Part shown: piece by piece, positions 1-8,000 of the stretch | Position numbering within the stretch: the stretch's first letter is position 1 | Layout of the letters: the number at the start of each line of letters is the position of its first letter | Assembly: GCA_045600865.1 (NCBI GenBank) | Contig: JAZRYS010000125.1 | Location: forward strand, 1 to 39,479 | DNA from: Aphodosoma sp045600865 | GTDB lineage: Bacteria; Bacteroidota; Bacteroidia; Bacteroidales; Paludibacteraceae | Length of the DNA: 39,479 nucleotides | Direction of reading: 5' to 3' | Made by a program: the position numbers and the translations under genes | Notes under the pieces: model-generated | Told to the model about the DNA's origin: nothing | Seen by the model: the letters and a program-made list of their open reading frames with translations, nothing else | Database searches by the model: none

Positions 1-222
1 AAGTATGTCCTCTTTCAAATTGAGAGCAATCAGCACCCTGAAATACATCCCAATTGCTACCCCTTCGTCACCTTTTTCAATCTTAACCAACGTGCTGCGG
101 GATATTCCTGCACGTTCGGCTATCTGCTCTGTTGACAGGTCCCTGCGCAAACGAGCCATTCTCATCTGCTCACCCAATTGGATCATAATTCTCTGTTGGT
201 TAGGTAAAAGCGGCCTTTTCAT
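1..222 (-). CDS. HTH XRE-family regulator, HipB-like (partial, runs off left edge)
   Basis: Seen: reading the minus strand from the ATG at 222 gives 74 open codons with no stop before the window edge, so the C-terminus is missing. Residues about 14-70 form a Cro/C1-type helix-turn-helix: after QLGEQMRMARLRR come the STEQIAERAGISRSTLVKIE helix pair and a GDEGVAIGMYFRVLIAL helix. Family knowledge: this N-terminal layout is typical of the short HipB-like antitoxin/regulators of Bacteroidota that are usually followed by a HipA-type kinase; any such partner would lie outside the window. A consensus promoter at 289-319 reads into it. Inference: a toxin-antitoxin regulator, though a solitary XRE repressor is equally possible. 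Confidence 0.8.
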   Translation of the reverse strand, partial: MKRPLLPNQQRIMIQLGEQMRMARLRRDLSTEQIAERAGISRSTLVKIEKGDEGVAIGMYFRVLIALNLKEDIL

Positions 223-288
223 GATAATGTTTTATATTATAGACAAAAATACACAATATTGTTTGTTATCCTAAACATTATTGCGCTG

Positions 289-319
289 CAAAGGTACGAT
301 GTTTTTCTGACATGACAAA
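289..319 (-). promoter_or_regulatory. Bacteroidota-type promoter of the HipB-like gene
   Basis: On the minus strand TTTG (316-319) is followed by 19 bases and TACCTTTG (289-296), matching the Bacteroidota -33/-7 consensus with the usual spacing. It lies about 65 bases upstream of the ATG at 222. Confidence 0.75.
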
Positions 320-368
320 AGGATTTTGAACGAAATTTGTGTTGTGGCGATTTTCTTTCCTAAATGTA

Positions 369-398
369 TTGCCAATTCAAAAAAATGTTGTAACTTTG
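369..398 (+). promoter_or_regulatory. Promoter of the lipoprotein gene
   Basis: TTG (369-371), a 19-base spacer and TAACTTTG (391-398) match the Bacteroidota consensus. The predicted transcript start, near 405, rules out the upstream start at 326 and leaves about 75 bases of leader before the ATG at 479. An almost identical promoter occurs at 2928-2957. Confidence 0.8.
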
Positions 399-478
399 CA
401 AAATCAAATTTGCATTGGCTTTTTCCGCTGGTACAAATCGTTAAACGCATACAAATCAATGTATTAATATTTATTATT

Positions 479-940
479 ATGAAAAAATCAATCTTTGCCG
501 TGATGGCATTTGTGGTTGTGGCCATATTTATTGGCTGCAACAAGGACAAAGAGAACAGCGAGGTTGCTATGACCGTAAGCGAAATTACTGACTCTACCGC
601 TGTGATAAGATGCGTGTACAGCCCTGTAAAGTCAGTGTCATACCAACTGTTTGCGGGCAAGTCCGGAAGCGAGAAACGTAGCGAGAATGCTGAGTTTACG
701 CTAGCAAACCTTTGTAGTGGAACAAGGTATGAGGTCGTAGCAATATCCTACGATTCAGAGAACAAACAGGTAGGCTCAAGCGTGGTGACATTCATGACCA
801 CCGGTGAGCCAGAGAACAAAGAACAGGTACATTTCCCTACTGAGTCAGACGAAGACAGTGTTCCACCGGGTTTTCACCCAGGTGATGATGATGAGGATGA
901 TCCATACGGCGGAAAATATGATCCCATCTGGGTGCATTAA
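479..940 (+). CDS. Small lipoprotein with one fibronectin-like domain
   Basis: A 153-residue protein. I chose the ATG at 479 over the frame-open start at 326 because the promoter lies between them and the new start opens directly with a lipoprotein signal peptide: KKS, a hydrophobic stretch, then IFIGC with the lipidated Cys at 20 and a polar NKDKEN linker. Residues about 28-105 (VAMTVSEITDSTAVIRC to VVTFMTTG) look like a degenerate fibronectin III or Ig-like beta sandwich, followed by a Pro/Asp/Glu-rich acidic tail (GDDDEDDPYGG). Probable location is the outer membrane or inner-membrane periplasmic face. The function is not recognisable. The signal peptide is nearly repeated at 3177-3287. 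Confidence 0.8.
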   Translation: MKKSIFAVMAFVVVAIFIGCNKDKENSEVAMTVSEITDSTAVIRCVYSPVKSVSYQLFAGKSGSEKRSENAEFTLANLCSGTRYEVVAISYDSENKQVGSSVVTFMTTGEPENKEQVHFPTESDEDSVPPGFHPGDDDEDDPYGGKYDPIWVH

Positions 941-1021
941 CTATAGTGGCAACTGACACCAACGACTGATTATTGCCAAAAAACGCTCAAAAAGTTGCAG
1001 CGTAAAGACGCATCCAATATC

Positions 1022-1051
1022 CTGACCTGGGGCAGCAATGCCCTGGGTCAG
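1022..1051 (+). terminator. Hairpin downstream of the lipoprotein gene, possible terminator
   Basis: The arms CTGACCTGGGGC (1022-1033) and GCCCTGGGTCAG (1040-1051) pair over 12 positions, two of them G-U, around a 6-base loop. Only a weak T-tract (GTTTG) follows, so it may be a repeat-derived hairpin rather than a true terminator. Confidence 0.4.
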
Positions 1052-1160
1052 TTTGTAAAATCCATTATGATTTGACAACCAGTAAATCACAGAGCAGTTG
1101 TATATAAGCATAAAAAACAACATCACTGAGAAACAGCAGACAATCTTTATAGAGTCAAAA

Positions 1161-1250
1161 AAAATCGGAAAAAGTAGGTGAAAATTGGCATCGAAAATCG
1201 GAAAAAGTAGGTGAAATTGCACGTCAAAAATCGGAAAAAATAGGTGAAAA
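1161..1250. repeat. 33-bp tandem array, three units
   Basis: The core AAAATCGGAAAAAGTAGGTG starts at 1161, 1194 and 1227, giving an exact 33-base period; the third unit is partial with one change in the core. One plus frame stays open through it and reads as an 11-residue motif beginning KSEKVGE. Units directly abut with no unique spacers, so it is not CRISPR. Confidence 0.85.
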
Positions 1251-1332
1251 GCCAGTTTCCTTCACTGTTAATCACTGAAAATCAGAAATTAAAAAAATAT
1301 CCAAACCAATAATCTAATATAAGTTTTTTTTG

Positions 1333-1340
1333 TATCTTTG
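1333..1340 (+). promoter_or_regulatory. -7 element before the AAA+ ATPase gene
   Basis: TATCTTTG matches TAnnTTTG and lies 32 bases before the ATG at 1373. No good TTG is present 19 bases upstream, so the -33 part is weak or absent. Confidence 0.55.
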
Positions 1341-1372
1341 CAGCAGAAAAAAAAACATCATCAAAGACAAAT

Positions 1373-2734
1373 ATGCTACAGAGAAAATTCGCCATCGAGA
1401 TTGAGCAAAATCTAAAGAACGCAAAGAGCAAGATTATGCTTGTGAATGGAGCACGGCAAATAGGCAAAAGCTTCCTAATTCGCCATGTTGGCAAGCGGCT
1501 GTTTCGCAACTATGTTGAAATAAACCTTAAAGAAGATTTTGAAGGCGACCGCATATTTCAGAACGTTCGCAGCACACTGGATTTATACATGCGCCTTGGT
1601 GATTTTGCGAATGGCAAGTTGGGAGATGCTCGTGACACCTTGATTTTTCTCGATGAGATACAGGCATATCCTCATTTGCTGACAATGCTGAAATTTCTGC
1701 GCGAAGAAAACCGTTTCCGCTATATTGCGAGCGGCTCACAGCTGGGCATAGCATTGGCCGAGACTCCTTCAATTCCTATTGGCAGCATCGACATACGTCA
1801 AATGTTTCCCCTTGATTTCGAAGAATTTCTATGGGCAACAGGAACGTCTGTAGAGACGGTTGAACTGTTGCATGAAAAATTCGGCAGAGAGGAAAGCCCT
1901 TCCGAAGACGAACACCGCATGATGATGAAGCGTTTCCGATATTACCTGCTTATCGGCGGATTGCCAGAATCGGTCAACAGTTTCCTGAAAAACCGTAACA
2001 TGGTGCAAGTAAGAAAAATCCAAAACGAAATCCACGAATTGTACAAACTTGACGCCTCGCAATACGATTCTGACCGCAAACTGAAGATACGTAAGATTTA
2101 CGACCTCATTCCAAGCGTGCTTGAGAATCGCAAGAAGCGCATAATTTTCAAAGACATAGAGAACAAGAAAGGCAAGGATTACATGGATTATGCAGATGAA
2201 TTCGAATTTCTGCTCAACAGCGGGATAACACTTGGCGTGACTGCCATAAGCAACCCTGTCTTTCCATTGATGGAGAGTGAGCGTAAAAACCTGATAAAGC
2301 TCTATCTGAATGATGTGGGGATATTGACCAGCCTGCTTTATGGATTGAACGTCAATGCAGTACTGGATGACCAAAAGAGCATAAATCTCGGGACAGTATA
2401 TGAATCTGCCGTGGCCCAGGAACTTCACGCACATGGATTTCCTCTGCATTATTATGACAACAAGAAGTCAGGAGAGGTCGATTTCCTCATAGATGAATAC
2501 GACAGTCTGAGCGTGCTTCCCGTTGAAGTAAAGTCTGGCAAAGATTACCGCATTCATGCGTCACTTGCACGTTTCATGACAAACAGCAGCCACATCGTGA
2601 CTCGTGCAATAGTTTTCAGCAACGACCGCGAAATAACCCACGATGGCAGAATCTCATATATGCCTGTCTATTACTCAATGTTCCTGCTACACCCAAATGG
2701 ACGACAAGATGAACTTATACTGCCAGAATTGTAA
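1373..2734 (+). CDS. AAA+ ATPase with C-terminal DUF4143 / nuclease-like domain
   Basis: A 453-residue protein of the Bacteroidota/archaeal ATPase family widely annotated as 'ATP-binding protein, DUF4143'. Seen: Walker A GARQIGKS (26-33), Walker B LIFLDEI (90-96), a sensor-like YIASGSQLG (117-125), and a C-terminal half with GEVDFLI (371-377) followed by PVEVKSGK (387-394). That D-x(n)-E-x-K spacing resembles a PD-(D/E)XK nuclease fold. Family knowledge: these proteins are abundant, often in variable chromosomal sites, and their cellular role is poorly defined. No TM segment or signal peptide. It stands alone, flanked by repeats on both sides, which suggests an accessory gene. DNA or ATP-dependent activity is inference. 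Confidence 0.9.
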   Translation: MLQRKFAIEIEQNLKNAKSKIMLVNGARQIGKSFLIRHVGKRLFRNYVEINLKEDFEGDRIFQNVRSTLDLYMRLGDFANGKLGDARDTLIFLDEIQAYPHLLTMLKFLREENRFRYIASGSQLGIALAETPSIPIGSIDIRQMFPLDFEEFLWATGTSVETVELLHEKFGREESPSEDEHRMMMKRFRYYLLIGGLPESVNSFLKNRNMVQVRKIQNEIHELYKLDASQYDSDRKLKIRKIYDLIPSVLENRKKRIIFKDIENKKGKDYMDYADEFEFLLNSGITLGVTAISNPVFPLMESERKNLIKLYLNDVGILTSLLYGLNVNAVLDDQKSINLGTVYESAVAQELHAHGFPLHYYDNKKSGEVDFLIDEYDSLSVLPVEVKSGKDYRIHASLARFMTNSSHIVTRAIVFSNDREITHDGRISYMPVYYSMFLLHPNGRQDELILPEL

Positions 2735-2927
2735 CCGAGATAGTTCGTCTGTTTCTGACAAACAATTTTGAAAGGATATTGAAGAGCCTCTGAATACATA
2801 TTGAATGGTGATTACATCAAAGACACGATGAGCTGTGAATGGGCTGTGACAAGAGTATGGATGGTGCATCAAAAGTCACATAGACATTGTCGAAAATCAA
2901 CAAATAAAAAATAATTCAAATTTTTCA

Positions 2928-2957
2928 TTGCCAATTCAAAAAAGTGTTGTATTTTTG
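2928..2957 (+). promoter_or_regulatory. Second copy of the lipoprotein-type promoter
   Basis: TTG (2928-2930), a 19-base spacer and TATTTTTG (2950-2957). The spacer differs from that at 372-390 at one position, so the two promoters are paralogous copies. It would now drive the leader remnant and the AlbA gene. Confidence 0.7.
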
Positions 2958-2987
2958 CAGGCTGATTGACGAGGGTGTAAACGATGT

Positions 2988-3015
2988 GTAGAGACGTGGC
3001 ATGCCGCGTCTCTAC
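2988..3015. repeat. 28-bp near-perfect palindrome
   Basis: GTAGAGACG (2988-2996) is mirrored by CGTCTCTAC (3007-3015) around a GGCATGCC core, with one mismatched pair. It lies inside the extended 5' leader of the AlbA transcript. It looks like a dispersed intergenic repeat rather than a regulator site, but could fold as an RNA hairpin. Confidence 0.8.
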
Positions 3016-3061
3016 GGCGATGGACCGAAAACCCTGAAAAAGAGACGTTGCATTGCTCCAA

Positions 3062-3138
3062 GCCCTGAAAGGGCGACACGCACATAGCCAAAGGCAACGC
3101 CTTGGGTATCAAGGATTGCCAAAACGCCCTGAAAGGGC
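3062..3138. repeat. Compound palindrome element, copy 1
   Basis: Two identical 13-bp palindromes GCCCTGAAAGGGC (3062-3074 and 3126-3138) flank a central inverted repeat, CCAAAGGC-AAC-GCCTTGG. The architecture matches the copies at 13990, 15415 and 16685. Confidence 0.85.
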
Positions 3139-3176
3139 AAAAGCTCTATATTTGATTTTATAACACAATTACAAAT

Positions 3177-3287
3177 ATGAAAAAATCAATCTTTGCCGTA
3201 ATGGCATTTGTGGTTGCAGCAATGTTTGTTGGCTGCAGCAAGGACAAAAAATATTTCGGATTGGTATGGCTTTACATGTTAACATAG
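3177..3287 (+). pseudogene. Lipoprotein leader remnant (37 codons)
   Basis: ATG at 3177 opens a 36-residue frame whose first 25 residues match the lipoprotein signal at 479: MKKSIFAVMAFVV, then a lipobox ending FVGC with Cys20, then SKDKK. After Lys25 the match is lost and the frame stops at 3285-3287, inside the AlbA coding sequence in a different frame. No fibronectin-like body follows. Best read as a duplicated lipoprotein gene whose 3' part was replaced, though it could be translated as a leader peptide coupled to the AlbA gene. Confidence 0.7.
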
Positions 3288-4753
3288 AGGATATTCTGAA
3301 TAAACGCAAAGTGGAATCTGACCGCATTGAGTTTAAACTCGGTTGGAATCCTGTTGACGTATATCACTCAATATGCGCCTTTGCAAACGACATTGACAAT
3401 CTTGGCGGTGGATACATCATCATTGGTGTAAAAGAGGCAAATGGCGTTGCACAGCGTCCTGTACAGGGAATACCCATAGAAAAGCTGGATGGCATTCAGA
3501 AAGACATGCAGCAGTTTAACCAGTTATTCACACCTTATTACGCACCAAAGATTTCAGTAGAAGAAGTAGATGGAAAATATGTGTTTGTCATTTGGGCTAA
3601 GGCTGGAATGAACCGTCCTTACACAATACCTGCCGACATCACATCAAAATTAAAAAAGCCTGTTTTCTATATTCGTTATGGTTCAACAAGCGTTGAGGCA
3701 AAGGGTGAGATAAAGGACGAGTTGATGAACCTTGCCCATCGTGAACCATTTGACGAACGACCAAATCCGAAAATAAAGATTGAAGATATCAGCGTGGTAC
3801 TCCTGCGAGACCATCTTGTAAAAGTTGGCAGCAAATTGGCTAATGAATTGAGGAAACATCCATTAGAAGAAATTCTTGAGCAAATGGATCTATATGCTGG
3901 GCCATCTGAGGAACGTATGTTGAAAAATGTTGCAGCAATGATGTTCTGCGAGAATCCATGTAAGTTTTTTCCATATACACAGGTAGATGTGGTAACATTT
4001 CCAAATGGCAAGATTTCAGACCCTGATAATTTTTCAGAAATGACAATCAAAGGAAGCGTGCCTCAAATGATCAAACAGACTATGGATTACCTGAAGAGCA
4101 CAGTAATAAAAGAATATGTTCATAAGGTTGCAGGCAAGGCTGAAGCAGAACGTTTTTGGAATTATCCGTATGAGGCATTGGAAGAAAGTGTAGTCAATTC
4201 TCTATACCATCGAGATTATCAAACATATGAACCTGTAGAGATTACGATCGAGCCTGATTGTATCAGCATATTGAATTGTCCTGGACCAGATAGGAGCATT
4301 TCAAAAGAGGCTATCGAAAAAGGACGTATGCTTAAAAGCAGACGCTACAGAAACAGACGCCTGGGTGATTTTCTTAAAGAATTAGATTTAACAGAAGGGC
4401 GTTCAACTGGTGTGCCTACAATACAAAGCAGACTTGAGGCTAATGGTTCGCCACGTGCCATTTTTGAGACTACCGACGACAGGTTATCATTTCTCACCAC
4501 ACTTTATGCCAGATATGAACCTGACAGCATAGTTAGTTCGGAGAAAACAGAAAAAAGTTCGGAGAAAATATTGAAACTCATAGCTGGCGAACCCCAAATC
4601 ACGATTGCCGAAATTGCCGTTAGGGTGGGGATTTCTTCCCGCGGTGTAGAAAAGCATCTTAAAACTCTGCGCGAGGCAGGATTACTAAGACGAGTTGGAG
4701 CTGACAAGGGAGGTTACTGGGAAATCGTGAGAAGCAACGTTGCAGAGAAATAG
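3266..4753 (+). CDS. AlbA/Schlafen-type ATP-binding putative DNA-binding regulator
   Basis: A 495-residue protein. N-terminal AlbA_2/Schlafen-AlbA domain (about 10-145): ESDRIEFKLGW, then GGGYIIIGVKE. Central region followed by a GHKL-type HATPase_c_4 domain (about 300-420): EALEESVVNSLYHRDY with the Asn of the N box, ILNCPGPD, GRSTGVPTI. A short Ser/Glu/Lys-rich linker (SSEKTEKSSEK, about 427-437) leads to a winged helix (ITIAEIAVRVGISSRGVEKHLKTL, about 447-470). Family knowledge: these are RecG-C-terminal-like transcriptional regulators, often accessory; targets are usually unknown. The start at 3266 lies within the leader remnant and no Shine-Dalgarno is visible. A 33-bp array follows the stop. 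Function beyond ATP and DNA binding is not inferable. Confidence 0.88.
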   Translation: MALHVNIEDILNKRKVESDRIEFKLGWNPVDVYHSICAFANDIDNLGGGYIIIGVKEANGVAQRPVQGIPIEKLDGIQKDMQQFNQLFTPYYAPKISVEEVDGKYVFVIWAKAGMNRPYTIPADITSKLKKPVFYIRYGSTSVEAKGEIKDELMNLAHREPFDERPNPKIKIEDISVVLLRDHLVKVGSKLANELRKHPLEEILEQMDLYAGPSEERMLKNVAAMMFCENPCKFFPYTQVDVVTFPNGKISDPDNFSEMTIKGSVPQMIKQTMDYLKSTVIKEYVHKVAGKAEAERFWNYPYEALEESVVNSLYHRDYQTYEPVEITIEPDCISILNCPGPDRSISKEAIEKGRMLKSRRYRNRRLGDFLKELDLTEGRSTGVPTIQSRLEANGSPRAIFETTDDRLSFLTTLYARYEPDSIVSSEKTEKSSEKILKLIAGEPQITIAEIAVRVGISSRGVEKHLKTLREAGLLRRVGADKGGYWEIVRSNVAEK

Positions 4754-4771
4754 CAATCGGTATTTCTGACA

Positions 4772-4854
4772 AACATTTTGAGATTCCTGACACTTTTCGC
4801 CAAAAACATTTTGAGATTCCTGACACTTTTCACCAAAAACATTTTGAGATTCCC
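4772..4854. repeat. 33-bp tandem array, three units, different sequence from the first
   Basis: The core AACATTTTGAGATTCC starts at 4772, 4805 and 4838, an exact 33-base period; the third unit is truncated. A minus frame stays open across it as an 11-residue ESQNVFGEKCQ repeat. It begins 18 bases after the AlbA stop, in another frame. Units abut, so this is not CRISPR. Confidence 0.85.
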
Positions 4855-4950
4855 GCATATATGGCACCATTTTTAGGCTCAACATTTTTGGAAGAATATT
4901 GAACAGACAAAAAGAAAGCAGCCGTTTTTGCTGGAACATACAAGACAAAG

Positions 4951-4983
4951 AAAAAGCCCACTCTCCGGACTGGAGAGTGGGCT
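4951..4983 (-). terminator. Rho-independent terminator of the giant secreted protein gene
   Basis: A perfect 12-bp stem, AGCCCACTCTCC (4955-4966) with GGAGAGTGGGCT (4972-4983), and a 5-base loop, followed on the minus strand by TTTTTC. It ends 27 bases beyond the stop codon. Confidence 0.9.
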
Positions 4984-5010
4984 GATTATATCAAGAATCA
5001 CGTCAGGATG

Positions 5011-8000
5011 TTACTTGACGATAACTCTTGTTGCAGGAAGGTTCTCTACATGGATGATATATACGCCGGCAACCTGAACGTTTATGCGCTCGAAGTCTGA
5101 AGCGTGAGGTACCATCTGTACGAGGTGGCCAGCCATGTCGTAAACAGCAACGTTATGCTCGCCGGCACCGTAGATTACGATGTCGTTTCCTTCAACGTAT
5201 GCAACATATTCGACAGTCTCGACATCCTCGACTGCAGACTTGACAATGAATGTTGCAGTCAATGCAGTATCGCTTACGATTACGAACGAGAGAGTATCTG
5301 ATGTCTCACCATTGCTCCACTGGCTGAACTCGTAGCCCTGTGCAGGAGTAGCAACAAGTGTGACAACGTCGCCATAGTGGTATGTGCCGTCACCGGTTAC
5401 AGTGCCCTCACCGACAACCGAAACAGTTACTACATGTTCTTCAACAACGAATGTTGCAGTCAATGCAGTATCGCTTACGATTACGAACGAGAGAGTATCT
5501 GATGTCTCACCATTGCTCCACTGGCTGAACTCGTAGCCCAGTGCAGGAGTAGCAACGAGAGTGACAACGTCGCCATAGCGGTATGTGCCGTCACCGGTAA
5601 CAGTACCATCACCAACAACCGAAACAGTAACGACATGCTCTTCACCAATGAATCCAGGAACAAGGACAGTGTCGCCGACAACAGTGAATTCAACAGTGTC
5701 AGAGAGTTCCTCACCATTATTCCAAGATGTGAATGTGTAGTGTTCCTCAGCTGTAGCGATAAGCTTGACAGGAGTGTTGTAGTCAACGACAACGAGCGAG
5801 TCAGAGAGGATGAGAGTTGTATCCTCCTCAGCAATGAAGAGAACGGTACCCTCGCCCATCTTGAGACGGAGGTCGATAGTGTCGCGCTCAACGTCGAAGT
5901 TAGCTACGACTGTAACTGAAGAATCAGGAACGGTAAAGAGGAATACAGGGTCAGTCGAGACAACCTGGCCATCAATAGTCCATGTATCAAGACGGAAGTG
6001 CTCTGCAGGAGTAGCAGTAAGGGTAACCTGGCTGCCGTATTGATATGAACCATCGCCAGTAGCAGAACCCTTTGCAGGGTCGTTTACTGCAGTTGCAACA
6101 TCATATACATTGTAAGTGAATACAGCGTTTACAATTGAGTCGCTCACGAGAGTGAGGCTGACAGTGTCAAGTTCGCTGATAGTGTCACCGGCAGCATTCT
6201 CCCAGTGGCTGAATGTACGGCCTACGGCAGCATGTGCTGCAAGAGCGATTGTATGATCCTTCACAAAGAGGCCGGCAGGAGTTGTGTCTGCAGCATTGCA
6301 GATAACTTCGATTGTACCGCAAGTTGTGTCAGGAAGAACATTACGCTGGAGGTCAACTACAGGAAGAGCCTCGATGTTGAGATTGTCAATGTAATAGTAG
6401 TAGGAAGACTCGCCATTCCACTTGTCGAATACAAGATAACCTACAGTATCACCAATCTGGCAATCTACATACAGGGTGCCTGATGCAGAAGCATTATATA
6501 CTTCGAGAGTATCGAATACAGAATCGTTCTCAAGGTCTGTCGTGAACAAGACATTGAAATCGCTTGCAGTAGTCGAACTTGTTGCAAAACTGAATGATGC
6601 TCTGAAGCCACCTGCTGGTATTGAGAGAGCAGGAGATGCAATTTTTGAGTCGAGATAAAGTGTGAGAGCCTTGCTCGAACCATTATTTCTTACAGAAGGA
6701 TATACCGTGCTGTAACCTGATGCCTCGAGAACTGTCCAGCAAGATGGAGCCTCTCCAACCGTAGTGGCCTGCTCGAAGTCTTCAACGTATGTAAGGTTAT
6801 ATATGCCACACATACGGAATGCATTACCTGCAACCCAGCGGCTTGAACCTTCGTCGTCGCCAGAGCAGTTAGCACGTACCTCCCAGCTGTAAACGCCACC
6901 CTCGAGGCCGACAACATCAATATGAGATGTCTGACCTGCTACTGTAACGGTGTCGGCAGAACCTGCCTTCCAGTAGCGGTAGTCGTAAGTACCCTCAGTA
7001 CCATATTGTCCTGCAGTGACATCGAATGAAACTGTGTCATTATTCAAAGTAGCAACAGCTGTTGCAGGGGCAGAGCATGATGGAAGAGTAACAAAGTCAA
7101 CTCTCATCCATACAGAACTATCGCCCTCCTGGCAGAGTCCTTGAACATAGAAACTGTACTCAGTCTCTCTTGCAAGAGAAGTGAGGTCAACAACGTTTGC
7201 AGTGATAGGAGCAACAGTTGCAGTTACAGAGTCGAGTTCCCCGGCAGTCATGCCTGGTGTTCCGAGGTAGTACTTGAAGGTCTGGCCATTTATTCCAGGA
7301 TACCAACGTGCACGTGCAGACGAATAAGTGATATTGTCAACCTTCAGATTAGTTACAGGACGGCAAGATACTGGAGTAGCACAGAATGTAGTCTTAGGGA
7401 TAAAATTCTTCGAAGAAGGAGTGACTGCGCTCAGGCTTGTATAAGAATAGCCCTGCACGCTGGCATTTTCAACTTCAGAACCATAGAACGAGCAGCTTTT
7501 GTAAGTTCCTATAACAGTGTTGTACACAGCTACGAGCAGATTTCCACCATTATAACTGTATGGAGTTGAGAAGTTGACAGACATTGTAGAACTTGTTCCA
7601 TCAAGAGATCCTTCATAGACCAAAGTTGCATTAGTTTCGACATCCTCAAATGCTGAAATAGACGTGTAGTCAACCTCCATCAAATAGACCTTGAAATTGG
7701 CACCTGTCCAAGCTGCATCAGCAGGAGCACTCGTATAGTACGTCAGGCCTGTAAGCTGGCTGCCAGCTATGTTTTGAAGTTGGGCAGCAGGATAGACCGT
7801 CTGACACTTGAGATAACTATCAGCATACAAACCATACACAGGCACATACACATTCGTTTCAGTATCATCGAACAGAGTGATGCAGTTGTCAGGAATAGCA
7901 GTTGTGTTGACGCTATCCATTGTAGCGAGGCTATAATGTGCAGCACCGTCGTTTGCGCGAACATAGAAGTCGTAAGCTGTTTCAGGCTCAAGGTTGAGAG

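Larger units (their letters stand above)
941..1372. other. 432-base gap: hairpin, 33-bp tandem array, AT-rich promoter region
   Basis: No convincing gene. It contains a 12-bp hairpin (1022-1051), a 3-copy 33-bp tandem array (1161-1250) and an AT-rich segment with a -7-like box just before the ATPase gene. The minus-strand open frame across the array encodes only the repeat and lacks any start or promoter context. Confidence 0.7.
2735..3176. other. Gap of about 440 bases: duplicated promoter and palindromic repeats
   Basis: No gene is supported. It holds a second copy of the lipoprotein promoter (2928-2957), a 28-bp palindrome (2988-3015) and a compound palindrome element (3062-3138), all upstream of the leader remnant at 3177. 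2735-2925 has no structure I can name. Confidence 0.7.

Noticed and set aside
326..478. Upstream start of the lipoprotein frame
   Set aside because: It would precede the promoter and hide the lipoprotein signal peptide.
1161..1250. CRISPR array
   Set aside because: Units abut with a 33-bp period and no unique spacers, and there are no cas genes. The same holds for 4772-4854.
1829..2449. 206-residue minus-strand ORF in the AAA+ gene
   Set aside because: Antisense to a well-supported ATPase with no recognisable domain or promoter.
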